Below are positions 22,985 through 31,173 of a DNA stretch of 64,000 bases, in pieces (the stretch's first letter is position 1; every line of letters begins with the position of its first letter). The notes under the pieces are model-generated. The model was not told the DNA's origin, ran no database searches, and worked only from the letters and a program-made list of their open reading frames with translations. The DNA lies in NCBI RefSeq assembly GCF_037338445.1, contig NZ_CP147838.1:3410001-3474000 (forward strand). Reading direction: 5' to 3'. The translations under genes were made by a program, and so were the position numbers. Origin of the DNA: Salinibaculum sp. SYNS191 (GTDB taxonomy: Archaea; Halobacteriota; Halobacteria; Halobacteriales; Haloarculaceae).

Positions 22985-23784
22985 TGTTCCCCGGCGCCGC
23001 GGCCGACCGTGCCGAGGCCGACTACGCCGTCGTCGGGGCTCCGCTCGACGCCTCGACGACGTTCCAGCCCGGCACCCGTTTCGGACCGCGCCGCGTCCGC
23101 CACCTCTCTGAATCCTTCGAGGATTACGACCACCACACCGGTCGGCACTTCTCCTCGCTCGCCGTCCACGACCACGGCGACGTCCGCCCCGGCGACGACG
23201 CCGCCGAGTATCTGGACTTTCTCGCAGGTGCCATCCGGGACTATCGCGACGAGGACACGCTCCCGCTGGTCGTCGGCGGCGAGCACACCGTCTCGCTCGC
23301 GCCGGTCCGCGCGCTCGACCCGGACGTGTTCGTCTGTCTCGACGCCCACCTGGACCTCCGCGAATCCTACGCCGGCAACCCGTTGAGCCACGCGACAGTC
23401 ACACGGCACGCGCTCGACCACGCCGACGAGGCCGTCGTCCTCGGCGCGCGCTCCGGCTGTGAGGCCGAGTGGGAACGCGCCGACGCAGCGGACGTGACGG
23501 TCGTCCCACCCCGGAAAGTACCTTCGTGGGAACCGGAGTTCGGAGGTCGGGACGTGTACCTGAGCGTCGACGTCGACGCCGCAGACCCCGGCTTCGCACC
23601 GGGCACGGGGACGCCGGAGCCGTTCGGACTCGACCCGTCGACGATGCACGACGTGGTGCGCGCGGTGGCCCCGGACGCCGTCGGCTTCGACGTGGTGGAG
23701 GTCAACGACCGCGACGACGGCCAGGCGGCGACGCTGGCCGCGAAACTCCTCCGGGCGTTCGTCTACGCGCACGCCGACGGCTGA
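22984..23784 (+). CDS. speB: Agmatinase/arginase family (ureohydrolase) protein
   Basis: 266 residues. The binuclear Mn site motifs are visible: VGGEHTVSLAP, CLDAHLDLRESYAGN (DAHxD) and YLSVDVDAADPGFAPGTGTP (DxDxxDP). DAHLDLRESYAGNPLSHATV is agmatinase-like. It converts agmatine (or a related guanidino compound) to putrescine and urea, and homologues are linked to aIF5A modification. The ATG overlaps the aIF5A stop by 1 nt, giving translational coupling. A truly catalytic assignment rather than a homologue of altered specificity is inferred. Confidence 0.92.
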   Translation: MFPGAAADRAEADYAVVGAPLDASTTFQPGTRFGPRRVRHLSESFEDYDHHTGRHFSSLAVHDHGDVRPGDDAAEYLDFLAGAIRDYRDEDTLPLVVGGEHTVSLAPVRALDPDVFVCLDAHLDLRESYAGNPLSHATVTRHALDHADEAVVLGARSGCEAEWERADAADVTVVPPRKVPSWEPEFGGRDVYLSVDVDAADPGFAPGTGTPEPFGLDPSTMHDVVRAVAPDAVGFDVVEVNDRDDGQAATLAAKLLRAFVYAHADG

Positions 23785-23826
23785 CCTGCCGGGGCCTTTT
23801 TACTGGCGGCCGCGGTTGGTGCGGAC

Positions 23827-24795
23827 ATGGACCACCTCTCATCGTGTTACTTCTGTGGGACCGCGCTCGACGAGCAACTGCAGGAGTACGCCGTCGTGCC
23901 GCCCGCGTTCCGCGACGCCGAGCGCGACGTCACGACCGCAACCCTGTGTCCGACCTGCCAGCAGAAACTCGAACGTGTCCTCGACGCGGTCGTCGCGGCC
24001 GCGGAGGGGGCCGAATCCGTCAGTTCAGACGCCACGTCCGGTGGCGACGCGGGGACCGACGAGGCGGAGCCCGCAGGTGATGCCGACGAAGGAACTGCGG
24101 GCGCTGGGGCGCGCGACGTCCTCGTCGACCCGGACGAGGCCATCGACTCGCCCGACGAGGACGACATCACGGCCGCGGACGTGACAGCGATGGCCGGGGA
24201 CGTCGACGCGGACGTCCTCGAAGACGAGGAAGCCGACGCCGACGAGGAACTCCAGGATGCGATGAACCCCGACGTCCCCGAGGAGTTCCGGTCCGGCGGT
24301 GAGACTGCCGACGAATCGGTCGAGGAGACGGCGGGAGACGACGAGGTGGCCGACGAAGCGCCGGACGACGAGGCGGACCCGCTGGCCGACAGCGGGACCG
24401 GGGCGGGTGGGGGCGACGCTTCCCGATCTGACGGCGTGAAGTCGGCGGACGAGACGGAAGCCGACGACGGTACCGACGCGGGGCAGTCGGCAGCGGACGA
24501 CGCTGGCGCGGACGGGCAGGTGGCCGGGGAGGACGCTGACGTGGACGCGCCAGCGAGCGACGAGGGTGCGGCCGACGCGACGCCCAGCGCGCAGGCGAGC
24601 ATCTCGGCGCTGGAGTACAACAAGGTGATGCGGTTGCTCCAGAACCGGGAGTTTCCGGTCGACCGGGCGGAGATAGAGACCGTCGCGGCCAACGCCTACG
24701 ACCTCTCCCGGAGCGAGTGCGCGGCGGTCATCGACCTCGCCGTCGACCGGGGGCTCATCGCCGAGACCGACGGCCAGCTCGCCCGGCCGGAGTAG
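23827..24795 (+). CDS. Zinc-finger / acidic linker / C-terminal helical domain protein
   Basis: 322 residues in three parts. Residues 1-45 hold a likely zinc finger: CYFCGTALDEQL then CPTCQQKLERVL. Residues about 60-255 are a low-complexity linker of Ala, Asp, Glu, Gly and Ser, with an island DAMNPDVPEEFRSG. Residues 258-322 (SISALEYNKVMRLLQNREFP to LIAETDGQLARPE) form a compact helical domain that looks like a winged-helix-type fold. No family name recognised. Possibly a nucleic-acid-associated protein; no operon partner. Confidence 0.7.
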   Translation: MDHLSSCYFCGTALDEQLQEYAVVPPAFRDAERDVTTATLCPTCQQKLERVLDAVVAAAEGAESVSSDATSGGDAGTDEAEPAGDADEGTAGAGARDVLVDPDEAIDSPDEDDITAADVTAMAGDVDADVLEDEEADADEELQDAMNPDVPEEFRSGGETADESVEETAGDDEVADEAPDDEADPLADSGTGAGGGDASRSDGVKSADETEADDGTDAGQSAADDAGADGQVAGEDADVDAPASDEGAADATPSAQASISALEYNKVMRLLQNREFPVDRAEIETVAANAYDLSRSECAAVIDLAVDRGLIAETDGQLARPE

Positions 24796-24835
24796 GGCGG
24801 ACAGCCTTACGGACCAGCGCGGGCAAGGTCCACGT

Positions 24836-25603
24836 ATGCACTGTGGCGAACTCTGCCAGCGGCTCGACGAGGAACTGGAGACGGCGGCCTACGCCGACGT
24901 GGACGCGAGCGCGAACGGACTCCAGGTGGGACCCGCCGCGACGCAGGTCGACCACGTCGCCTTCGCCGTCGACGCCGCCGTCGAGACCATCGACCGCGCG
25001 GCCGAGGCGGGTGCGGACCTGCTGGTCACCCACCACGGCCTCATCTGGGACGGCATCGAGCGCCTGACGGGCAAGCACTACCGCCGCATCGCGCCGCTTC
25101 TCGACGACGACCTCGCGCTGTACGTCTCCCACCTTCCGCTCGACGGGCACCAGTCGCTGGGCAACGCCGCGGGCGTCGCGGACGTACTGGAGTTGAGCAA
25201 CCGCGCGCCCTTCGGCACGATGGGCGAGCAGTTCATCGGCCAGCGCGGGACGGCCGCAGACCCCTTCACCGCCCCGGAGCTGCGCGACACGCTGGCGGCG
25301 GAACTGGACACCGGCGGCCGGGACGTCCAGCTACTCGATTTTGGCCCAGCGGAGATACGCGATGTCGCCATCGTCACCGGCAGCGGCGTCGACTGGCTGG
25401 ACGAGGCCATCGAAGACGGCGTGGACGCACTGGTCACCGGCGAGGGCAAGCAGTTCGCCTATCACGAGGCCCGCGAGGCGGGCATCCACGTCGTGCTCGC
25501 GGGTCACTACGCGACGGAGACCTTCGGGGTGCGCGCGCTGCAGGACCTCGTCGCCGACTGGGGGCTGCGGACGACCTACATCGACCACCCGACCGGGCTG
25601 TAG
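24836..25603 (+). CDS. Nif3-like dinuclear metal center protein
   Basis: 255 residues. Metal-binding motifs of the NIF3/DUF34 family: LLVTHHGLIWDGIERLTGKH, LYVSHLPLDGH, and near the C-terminus VTGEGKQFAYHEAREAGIHV and LAGHYATETFGVRAL. Often annotated GTP cyclohydrolase 1 type 2, but the physiological role is unsettled. Length and motif order are normal. It converges with the oxidoreductase gene: its stop is adjacent to that gene's stop at 25604. Confidence 0.9.
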   Translation: MHCGELCQRLDEELETAAYADVDASANGLQVGPAATQVDHVAFAVDAAVETIDRAAEAGADLLVTHHGLIWDGIERLTGKHYRRIAPLLDDDLALYVSHLPLDGHQSLGNAAGVADVLELSNRAPFGTMGEQFIGQRGTAADPFTAPELRDTLAAELDTGGRDVQLLDFGPAEIRDVAIVTGSGVDWLDEAIEDGVDALVTGEGKQFAYHEAREAGIHVVLAGHYATETFGVRALQDLVADWGLRTTYIDHPTGL

Positions 25604-26677
25604 TCAGGCCATCGCCGCGTCGGTCACCGACGGGTTCGCGCGCATGTAGGCCACGAGGTCGTCGACGTAGCTCGCAAGCGGCGGGCACTCGATACCGGCC
25701 CCCGCGAGCGCGCGGCTGGTGTTGGGACAGACGTACCGCGTCGGGTGCGCGAGGTAGTCGAACGAGGCCGGCTCGACGCCGAGTAGCCGCTCCAGGCCCG
25801 GCACCCGCTCGACGAATCGGCGGCCCAGCCTGGCGTGGACCGGCACGCGGACGACGCGGCTCCCGACCGCCTCGCCACAGATATCCACCAGCCGCCGGAC
25901 CGTCGGCGGGTTCGGGTCACAGAGCTGGTAGACCGCCCCCGCAGTGTCCGCGCGGCCGCTCAGGTGGGCGATTGCGTCCACGACGAAGTCCCGCGGGACG
26001 GCGTTGAACTCGTAGCGCCGCGACGGCGGCTGGACTGGCGCGACGGCGATCCCGGGCTGGCGGTCGAGCAGGCCCAGCAGGTAGTAGAGGCCGTCGTACT
26101 TGTCGGTCGCGCCGGTCTCGCTGTCGCCGACGGCGATGGCCGGCCGGTAGATGGTCGTCGGCAGGTCGTCCATCCGCGCCTGCACTGCGACTTCGGCCTC
26201 GAACTTGGTGGCCTCGTAGTGGTTGTTGAACGACTGGCCGACGTCGAGGTCGTCGGGGCCGAAGGCGCCGTCGTGGCGGCCGCTGACGTAGCAGGTGCTG
26301 ACGTAGTGCAACCGGTCGACGGCCGCGCGCTGTGCGAAGTCGAGCACGCGCCCGGTCCCGTCGACGTTGACCTGCTCGGCGGGCTCCCGGTCGACGCCGA
26401 GGTCGTAGATGGCCGCGAGGTGGTAGCACGCGTCGGCCTCCCGGCGGTGGCGTTCCGGGTCGTCGAGCCCCAGTTCGGAGTCCGTGATGTCGCCGGTGAC
26501 GAGAGTGAGGCTGTCGTCGCTGACGCCGACCCGCTCGCGGATTGCTCGCGCCCGGTCGCGGGCCTGCTCCCGGTAGTGTGACTGGACGAGACAGGTGACG
26601 GACTCGCCGCGGGCGAGCAGTCGCTCCGTCAGCGCAGAGCCCAGAAACCCGGGGAAGCCGGTGAGGAACGCAGTCAT
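25604..26677 (-). CDS. Extended SDR / NAD-dependent epimerase family (fatty acyl-CoA-reductase-like)
   Basis: 357 residues. N-terminal Rossmann motif TAFLTGFPGFLGSALTERLL (TGxxGxxG) and the SDR active-site region LHYVSTCYVSGRH with a later NNHYEATKFEAE (YxxxK), then RPAIAVGDSETG. The combination AFLTGFPGFLGSA and YVSTCYVSG is typical of NADPH-binding domains of male-sterility/fatty acyl-CoA reductase-type extended SDRs. The substrate is unknown. Its ATG overlaps the stop of the upstream aldehyde dehydrogenase by 4 nt, so the two act together, perhaps in fatty aldehyde or acyl metabolism. Confidence 0.85.
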   Translation of the reverse strand: MTAFLTGFPGFLGSALTERLLARGESVTCLVQSHYREQARDRARAIRERVGVSDDSLTLVTGDITDSELGLDDPERHRREADACYHLAAIYDLGVDREPAEQVNVDGTGRVLDFAQRAAVDRLHYVSTCYVSGRHDGAFGPDDLDVGQSFNNHYEATKFEAEVAVQARMDDLPTTIYRPAIAVGDSETGATDKYDGLYYLLGLLDRQPGIAVAPVQPPSRRYEFNAVPRDFVVDAIAHLSGRADTAGAVYQLCDPNPPTVRRLVDICGEAVGSRVVRVPVHARLGRRFVERVPGLERLLGVEPASFDYLAHPTRYVCPNTSRALAGAGIECPPLASYVDDLVAYMRANPSVTDAAMA

Positions 26678-28233
26678 CGCAACCCCAGCCGTTGCATGAC
26701 CCGGAGATACGCCGACAGTCCCCCCGCGACGAGACGGTTCGGGACGCCAGGCGGCGGCGCGATGGGGTGACCACCCTGGACGGTGACGCTCTGGGACTGG
26801 GTGTACTTCTCGAAGCCCTCGTCGCCGTGGCGACGGCCGATGCCGGACTCCTTCCGCCCGCCCATCGGCGCGTCTATCGAGCCCCACATCGCGACGTGGG
26901 CGTCGTTGACGGCGACGGTGCCACAGTCCATCCGCCGGGCGACGTCCCTGCCGGCGGCGGTGTCGTCGGTCCAGACGGTGCCGTGGAGGCCGTACGTCGA
27001 GTCGTTGGCTCGTTCGACCGCGGCGTCGTCGTCGGGGACGGCTTCGACGGTCACGACCGGACCGAACGTCTCCTCGCAGGCGACGGAGGCCGAGTCGGGC
27101 ACGTCGGTCAGGACGGTCGGCTCGTAGGCGAACGGAGCGACGTCGGGTCGTCGCCGGCCGCCCGTCAGCACTGTCGCGCCCGCGTCGACGGCCTCCTCGA
27201 CGTGGGTCGCCACCTTCTCCAGCTGACGCTCGGAGACCAGCGAGCCGACGTCGGGGCCGTAGTCGAACCGGGTTCCGACCTCCAGCGCGCGCGTCCGTCC
27301 GACGAGTCGCTCGCAAAAGTCGTCGTAGCGGGAGTCGTGGACGTAGATTCGCTCGACGGCGATACAGAGTTGTCCGGCGCTGGCGAAGGCTCCCCGGACC
27401 GCGCCGGTGACGGTCCGGTCTAGCGGCGCGTCCGCACGGACGACCATCGGTCCCTTCCCGCCGAGTTCCAGCGAGACCGGCGTGAGCTCACGACCCGCCC
27501 GGGCGGCCACCTCGCGACCGACCGCCGTACTCCCGGTGAAACTGACGTGGTCGACGGCCTCGACCAGCGCCGGCCCGAGCCGCTCGCCGTCGCCGGTGAC
27601 GACCTGCACGAGTTCGTTCGGGACGCCCGCTTCCCGGAGCAGTTCCGCCGCGAACAGCGCGGTGTATGGCGTCGCCTCGGCGGGTTTGACGACGACGGCG
27701 TTGCCCGCCAGCAACGCCGGCAGTGCGTCCGACACCGAGAGCGTCAGCGGGTAGTTCCACGGCGTGACGAATCCCGCGACGCCGTACGGGTCGCGGTGCT
27801 CACGGACGCGCGTCAGCCCCGGGACGACACCCGTCCGCCGCTCGGGTGCCAGGTACTCCGGCGCTTTGTCGGCGTAGTGGCCCGCGGTCAGCTGGACGTC
27901 GAGGACCTCCTCCATCGCGTCCAGGCGGGCCTTGCCACTCTCCAGTTGCACGAGGTCGAGCAGGTCCGCCTGCCGCTCGCGGACCAGCGACCGGAACCGC
28001 TCGACTGCGGCGACCCGCTCGCTGACGGGGCGACCAGCCCACGGCTCCTGTGCCTCGCGTGCGCGCTCGACCGCTCGACGCAGGTTGTCGGGCGTGCACG
28101 CGGGCACCTCGCCGACCGCCTCGCCGGTGAACGGTGCGGTCACGTTGAGGGTCTCCGCAGTCCCTGTGTCGACGTCGGCGGCGAGGGTGTCCAGCGACGG
28201 TCCGTCGTAACCGGCGGGTGGGTCGGCTGTCAC
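26674..28233 (-). CDS. NAD(P)-dependent aldehyde dehydrogenase (succinate-semialdehyde type)
   Basis: 519 residues. ALDH signatures: FVTPWNYPLTLS, VVKPAEATPYTALF, HVSFTGSTAVGREVAARAG, VSLELGGKGPMVVRADA (Glu), FASAGQLCIAVERIYVHDS (catalytic Cys), CEETFGPVVTVEAVP. Closest in look to succinate-semialdehyde dehydrogenases. The C-terminal tail (PIAPPPGVPNRLVAGGLSA to the end) is longer than usual and may be a membrane-associating extension. Four-nt overlap with the downstream SDR gene. Divergent from deoxyhypusine synthase with a 94-nt gap. Confidence 0.92.
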   Translation of the reverse strand: MTADPPAGYDGPSLDTLAADVDTGTAETLNVTAPFTGEAVGEVPACTPDNLRRAVERAREAQEPWAGRPVSERVAAVERFRSLVRERQADLLDLVQLESGKARLDAMEEVLDVQLTAGHYADKAPEYLAPERRTGVVPGLTRVREHRDPYGVAGFVTPWNYPLTLSVSDALPALLAGNAVVVKPAEATPYTALFAAELLREAGVPNELVQVVTGDGERLGPALVEAVDHVSFTGSTAVGREVAARAGRELTPVSLELGGKGPMVVRADAPLDRTVTGAVRGAFASAGQLCIAVERIYVHDSRYDDFCERLVGRTRALEVGTRFDYGPDVGSLVSERQLEKVATHVEEAVDAGATVLTGGRRRPDVAPFAYEPTVLTDVPDSASVACEETFGPVVTVEAVPDDDAAVERANDSTYGLHGTVWTDDTAAGRDVARRMDCGTVAVNDAHVAMWGSIDAPMGGRKESGIGRRHGDEGFEKYTQSQSVTVQGGHPIAPPPGVPNRLVAGGLSAYLRVMQRLGLR

Positions 28234-28327
28234 TCCCCGCTGGTAAGGGGCCGGCCAGGAAACATCTTGTCCCGGCGGCGACCGGCAACCGCGCCGTTGA
28301 AACCGCCCGGTCTCCCACCCCTACCCA

Positions 28328-29335
28328 ATGACAGACGACTCCGACCGCGAGGCGTTCGACCACGACCCGGTAGGGCACGCGGAGGTCCAGGCAGGGATGA
28401 CCGTCGCCGAACTCGCCGAGAGCTACGGCGACGCCGGCATCGGCGCGACGGCGGTCCACGAGGCAGTCGACGTCACCGCCGAGATGTTCGGCGACGACGA
28501 CGTCAGCGTCTTCCTCGGCCTGGCCGGCGCGATGGTCCCCGGCGGGATGCGGGCCGTCGTCGCAGACCTCATCCGGGACGGGTACGTCGACGCGCTGGTC
28601 ACCACCGGCGCGAACCTCACTCACGACACCATCGAAGCCATCGGCGGCAAGCACCATCACGGCGAGGAGGTCGCCGAGGGGTCGACGATGCGCGAACACG
28701 ACGAACAACTGCGCGACGAGGGCGTCGACCGCATCTACAACGTCTACCTCCCCCAGGAGCACTTCGCGGCCTTCGAATCGCACCTCCGCGAGGAGGTCTT
28801 CCCGGTTCTTGCCGACGAGGGAACCGTCAGCATCCAGCGGCTCACCGAGGAACTGGGACGGGCGAACAGCGAGGTCAACGACCGCGAGGAGGTCGCCGAG
28901 AAACCCGGCATCGCCGCGGCGGCCTACGAACACGACGTGCCGGTCTACTGTCCTGCGGTGCAGGACTCCGTGCTCGGCATCCAGGCGTGGATGTACTCAC
29001 AGACCTCCGACTTCTCGCTGGACGCGCTGGCCGACATGGACACGCTGACCGACCAGGCCTTCGAGGCCGAGCAGGCGGGCGCGCTGGTGGTCGGCGGCGG
29101 CGTCCCGAAGAACTACGTCCTCCAGACGATGCTGGTCTCGCCGGACGCCTACGACTACGCGGTCCAGTTGACGATGGATCCGCCACAGACCGGCGGGCTC
29201 TCCGGCGCGACGCTGGACGAGGCCCGCTCGTGGGGGAAACTGGAGAAGGCCGCCCGCAACGTGTCCGTCTACGCCGACGCGACGATTACGCTCCCGCTCG
29301 TCGTCGCCGCCGCCCGCGAACGAATCAGGGAGTGA
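28328..29335 (+). CDS. dys: Deoxyhypusine synthase
   Basis: 335 residues. Transfers an aminobutyl group from spermidine (or an archaeal substitute) to the aIF5A lysine. Conserved: FLGLAGAMVPGGMRAVVADL, LVTTGANLTHDTIEAIGG, GVDRIYNVYLPQEHF, YCPAVQDSVLGIQ, and the active-site lysine segment ARSWGKLEKAARNVSVYADA. The gene is close to its substrate aIF5A (22613) and the ureohydrolase (22984). ATG start; its promoter sits in the gap shared with the divergent aldehyde dehydrogenase. Confidence 0.96.
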   Translation: MTDDSDREAFDHDPVGHAEVQAGMTVAELAESYGDAGIGATAVHEAVDVTAEMFGDDDVSVFLGLAGAMVPGGMRAVVADLIRDGYVDALVTTGANLTHDTIEAIGGKHHHGEEVAEGSTMREHDEQLRDEGVDRIYNVYLPQEHFAAFESHLREEVFPVLADEGTVSIQRLTEELGRANSEVNDREEVAEKPGIAAAAYEHDVPVYCPAVQDSVLGIQAWMYSQTSDFSLDALADMDTLTDQAFEAEQAGALVVGGGVPKNYVLQTMLVSPDAYDYAVQLTMDPPQTGGLSGATLDEARSWGKLEKAARNVSVYADATITLPLVVAAARERIRE

Positions 29336-29347
29336 CCGCTTCTCTCG

Positions 29348-30799
29348 TTAGCTCCGCTGGCTGTCGAGGTATCCCTGTCTGCTGGCGATGGCGACTCCCA
29401 CCAGCAGGACGCCGACGACGAGCAGCAGGAGCGACTGCGCGCTGAGCGTCCCGAGTATCTTCCCGGCGAATCCGACGGCCACGTCCTGGATTGCCTGCAC
29501 GTCCTCGCCGTTCACCTGGTCCCTGATGAACGTCTCGGTCGGTCCGGTGGCGAGTGACGCACCGACGAAACTCAAGAGTCCGACAACGCCGAGTGCGACC
29601 CCGGTCGTCAGCGCCGTCGTCTCCAGGGACCGCGAGATGAGGTAGAGCAACCCGATGAGCACGAGCGCGAGCACCGGCAGGACGAGGTTCGCCGTATCGA
29701 GCAACTGGACGTTGCTCGCCAGCCTGTCGAGTTGCTGGCGGTCCTGTGGTGCAAGCTCCTCGCCCGCCGAGATGGCGTCGGGGACCTGTTCGTCTATCTG
29801 CTGGGCCGCCAGACGCGCGGCTTCGTCGGCCAGTCGGCTCTCGGCGGCGTCCATCCGGCTGGAGAACTCCTGGTACGAGGTATCCGTCGCCAGCCCGTCG
29901 ATGACGGCCACCTGCAGGTCGATGGCGGCCCCGGTCACGTTCTCCGAGAAGTCCTGTGTCGCCTGTCGGGTCTCCTCGCGGACGCGCTGTTTGGCCGTCT
30001 CGGCGCGGTCCGCCAGTTCCTCGTCTATCTCGCGGCTGAGTCGCCCGTCCTCTTCCTCGAGAATCCGCTGTCGGAGTGCCTGCCGTATCTGGTCCTCCTG
30101 CTGGGTGACAATTTGCTCTTTCTCCGCATCCGTGTACTGTCGGGGGTCCTCGCCGATGAGCATGAGCAGTTCGTCGTTGCTCGCCTGCTGGAACGCCTCG
30201 TCGACGAGGCGGTCGAGGACGGCCTCGCGAACGTCGCTGCGGAACTGGTCGCGGACGTCCTGATACCCGGACTGGCTCGACCGCATCCGGCTGATCCGGT
30301 CACCGGTTATCTCGATGGGGACGTCGCCCGTCGACGGCGCGTACTGGTCGACGAGGTCCGCGACGCTGACGTCCCTGACCTGGTCGCCGACAGCGTCGGC
30401 CAGCCCCTCCTTCAGCGGCACCATGTCGATTCGCAGCACCAGGTCCGAGCGTTGCCCGTGCAGGAACTCGTACAGCCGAAAGAGGTTCGCTCGCGACTGG
30501 TTCCTGACGTACTCGGCCGTGACCGTCTCCTCGACCAGCGCCGTCGCGTCGATGCTGTCCTGTATCGCCGCCGGTAACTGCTCGCTCTGCCCCGGAGCCG
30601 CCCGTTCGACCTCGGTGGTGACGGCGTCGACGGTGATGTCACGGAGTTCGTTGTACCCGTCCTCCTCGGCGAGCGACTGGTCCACGAAATTCGCGTTCAA
30701 CACCGTTCGCTCGGTGGTCATCACGACGTTCGCCGCGCCGACGCTGGTGACCAGCAACAGCGCCACCACGACGAGGCCGGCCTTCCGGGCGGCACTCAT
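29348..30799 (-). CDS. Membrane protein with large extracytoplasmic coiled-coil region
   Basis: 483 residues. N-terminal helix/signal anchor (GLVVVALLLVTSVGAANVVM), then about 310 residues rich in Glu, Gln, Arg and Ala with heptad character (EQIVTQQEDQIRQALRQRIL, SRMDAAESRLADEAARLAAQ), then three or four C-terminal helices (LVLPVLALVLIGLLYLISRS; GVALGVVGLLSFVGASLATG; SLLLLVVGVLLVGVAIASRQ). The layout, with a soluble domain between one and several membrane helices, suggests an envelope sensor or structural protein. I do not recognise a named family. It ends 12 nt from the convergent deoxyhypusine synthase. Confidence 0.8.
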   Translation of the reverse strand: MSAARKAGLVVVALLLVTSVGAANVVMTTERTVLNANFVDQSLAEEDGYNELRDITVDAVTTEVERAAPGQSEQLPAAIQDSIDATALVEETVTAEYVRNQSRANLFRLYEFLHGQRSDLVLRIDMVPLKEGLADAVGDQVRDVSVADLVDQYAPSTGDVPIEITGDRISRMRSSQSGYQDVRDQFRSDVREAVLDRLVDEAFQQASNDELLMLIGEDPRQYTDAEKEQIVTQQEDQIRQALRQRILEEEDGRLSREIDEELADRAETAKQRVREETRQATQDFSENVTGAAIDLQVAVIDGLATDTSYQEFSSRMDAAESRLADEAARLAAQQIDEQVPDAISAGEELAPQDRQQLDRLASNVQLLDTANLVLPVLALVLIGLLYLISRSLETTALTTGVALGVVGLLSFVGASLATGPTETFIRDQVNGEDVQAIQDVAVGFAGKILGTLSAQSLLLLVVGVLLVGVAIASRQGYLDSQRS

Positions 30800-31173
30800 G
30801 GCCGCTCACCGGTCCTCTGTGTCTCCAGAAACGTCACTACTGCCCCGCTGCTCCGACAGTCCCGTGCCATTGTTGCGGTACGCTTCCCACCTTGCCTACA
30901 TAATGGTATGTGGCTTGTGGCCGCCGACCCCGGCAGGAAACGGCTGTGCCTTTTAGTCGTCGGGCACCTACCGTCGACCGGCCGATGACGAACCCTGTGT
31001 TCCGAGCCGCGGGAGCTACCACTTCCCGGCGACGACGAACCCTATGAGTACCGAGGCCTCCTCATCTACCAGTGGCTGTCACTCCCGGCATCGACGGCCC
31101 GGTACGTCCGGAACACTGACAACTGGATACTGGACAAACACTTTTGGTGATGTTTCGTCTACATTTCTGTGCC
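30800..31173 (+). other. 374-nt gap holding a promoter and a broken small gene
   Basis: Between the divergent membrane-protein gene and subtilase 1. The left part (30800-30950) has no open frame of note. A TATA-like CTTTTAG (30950-30956) precedes an ATG at 30985; the remnant is described separately. TTTTGG at 31142-31147 sits about 30 nt before subtilase 1 and may be its promoter element. Confidence 0.5.
30985..31150 (+). pseudogene. Possible frameshifted small gene behind a leaderless promoter
   Basis: ATG 30985 lies about 30 nt below CTTTTAG and reads MTNPVFRAAGATTSRRRRTL before a stop at 31045-31047. A second frame overlapping it runs from about 31000 to a TGA at 31148-31150 and encodes LPGDDEPYEYRGLLIYQWLS then LPASTARYVRNTDNWILDKH and FW, with third-position GC of about three quarters and a protein-like composition. 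A single indel would join the two into a roughly 55-residue product. It may be a decayed gene tail; no family recognised. Confidence 0.35.
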
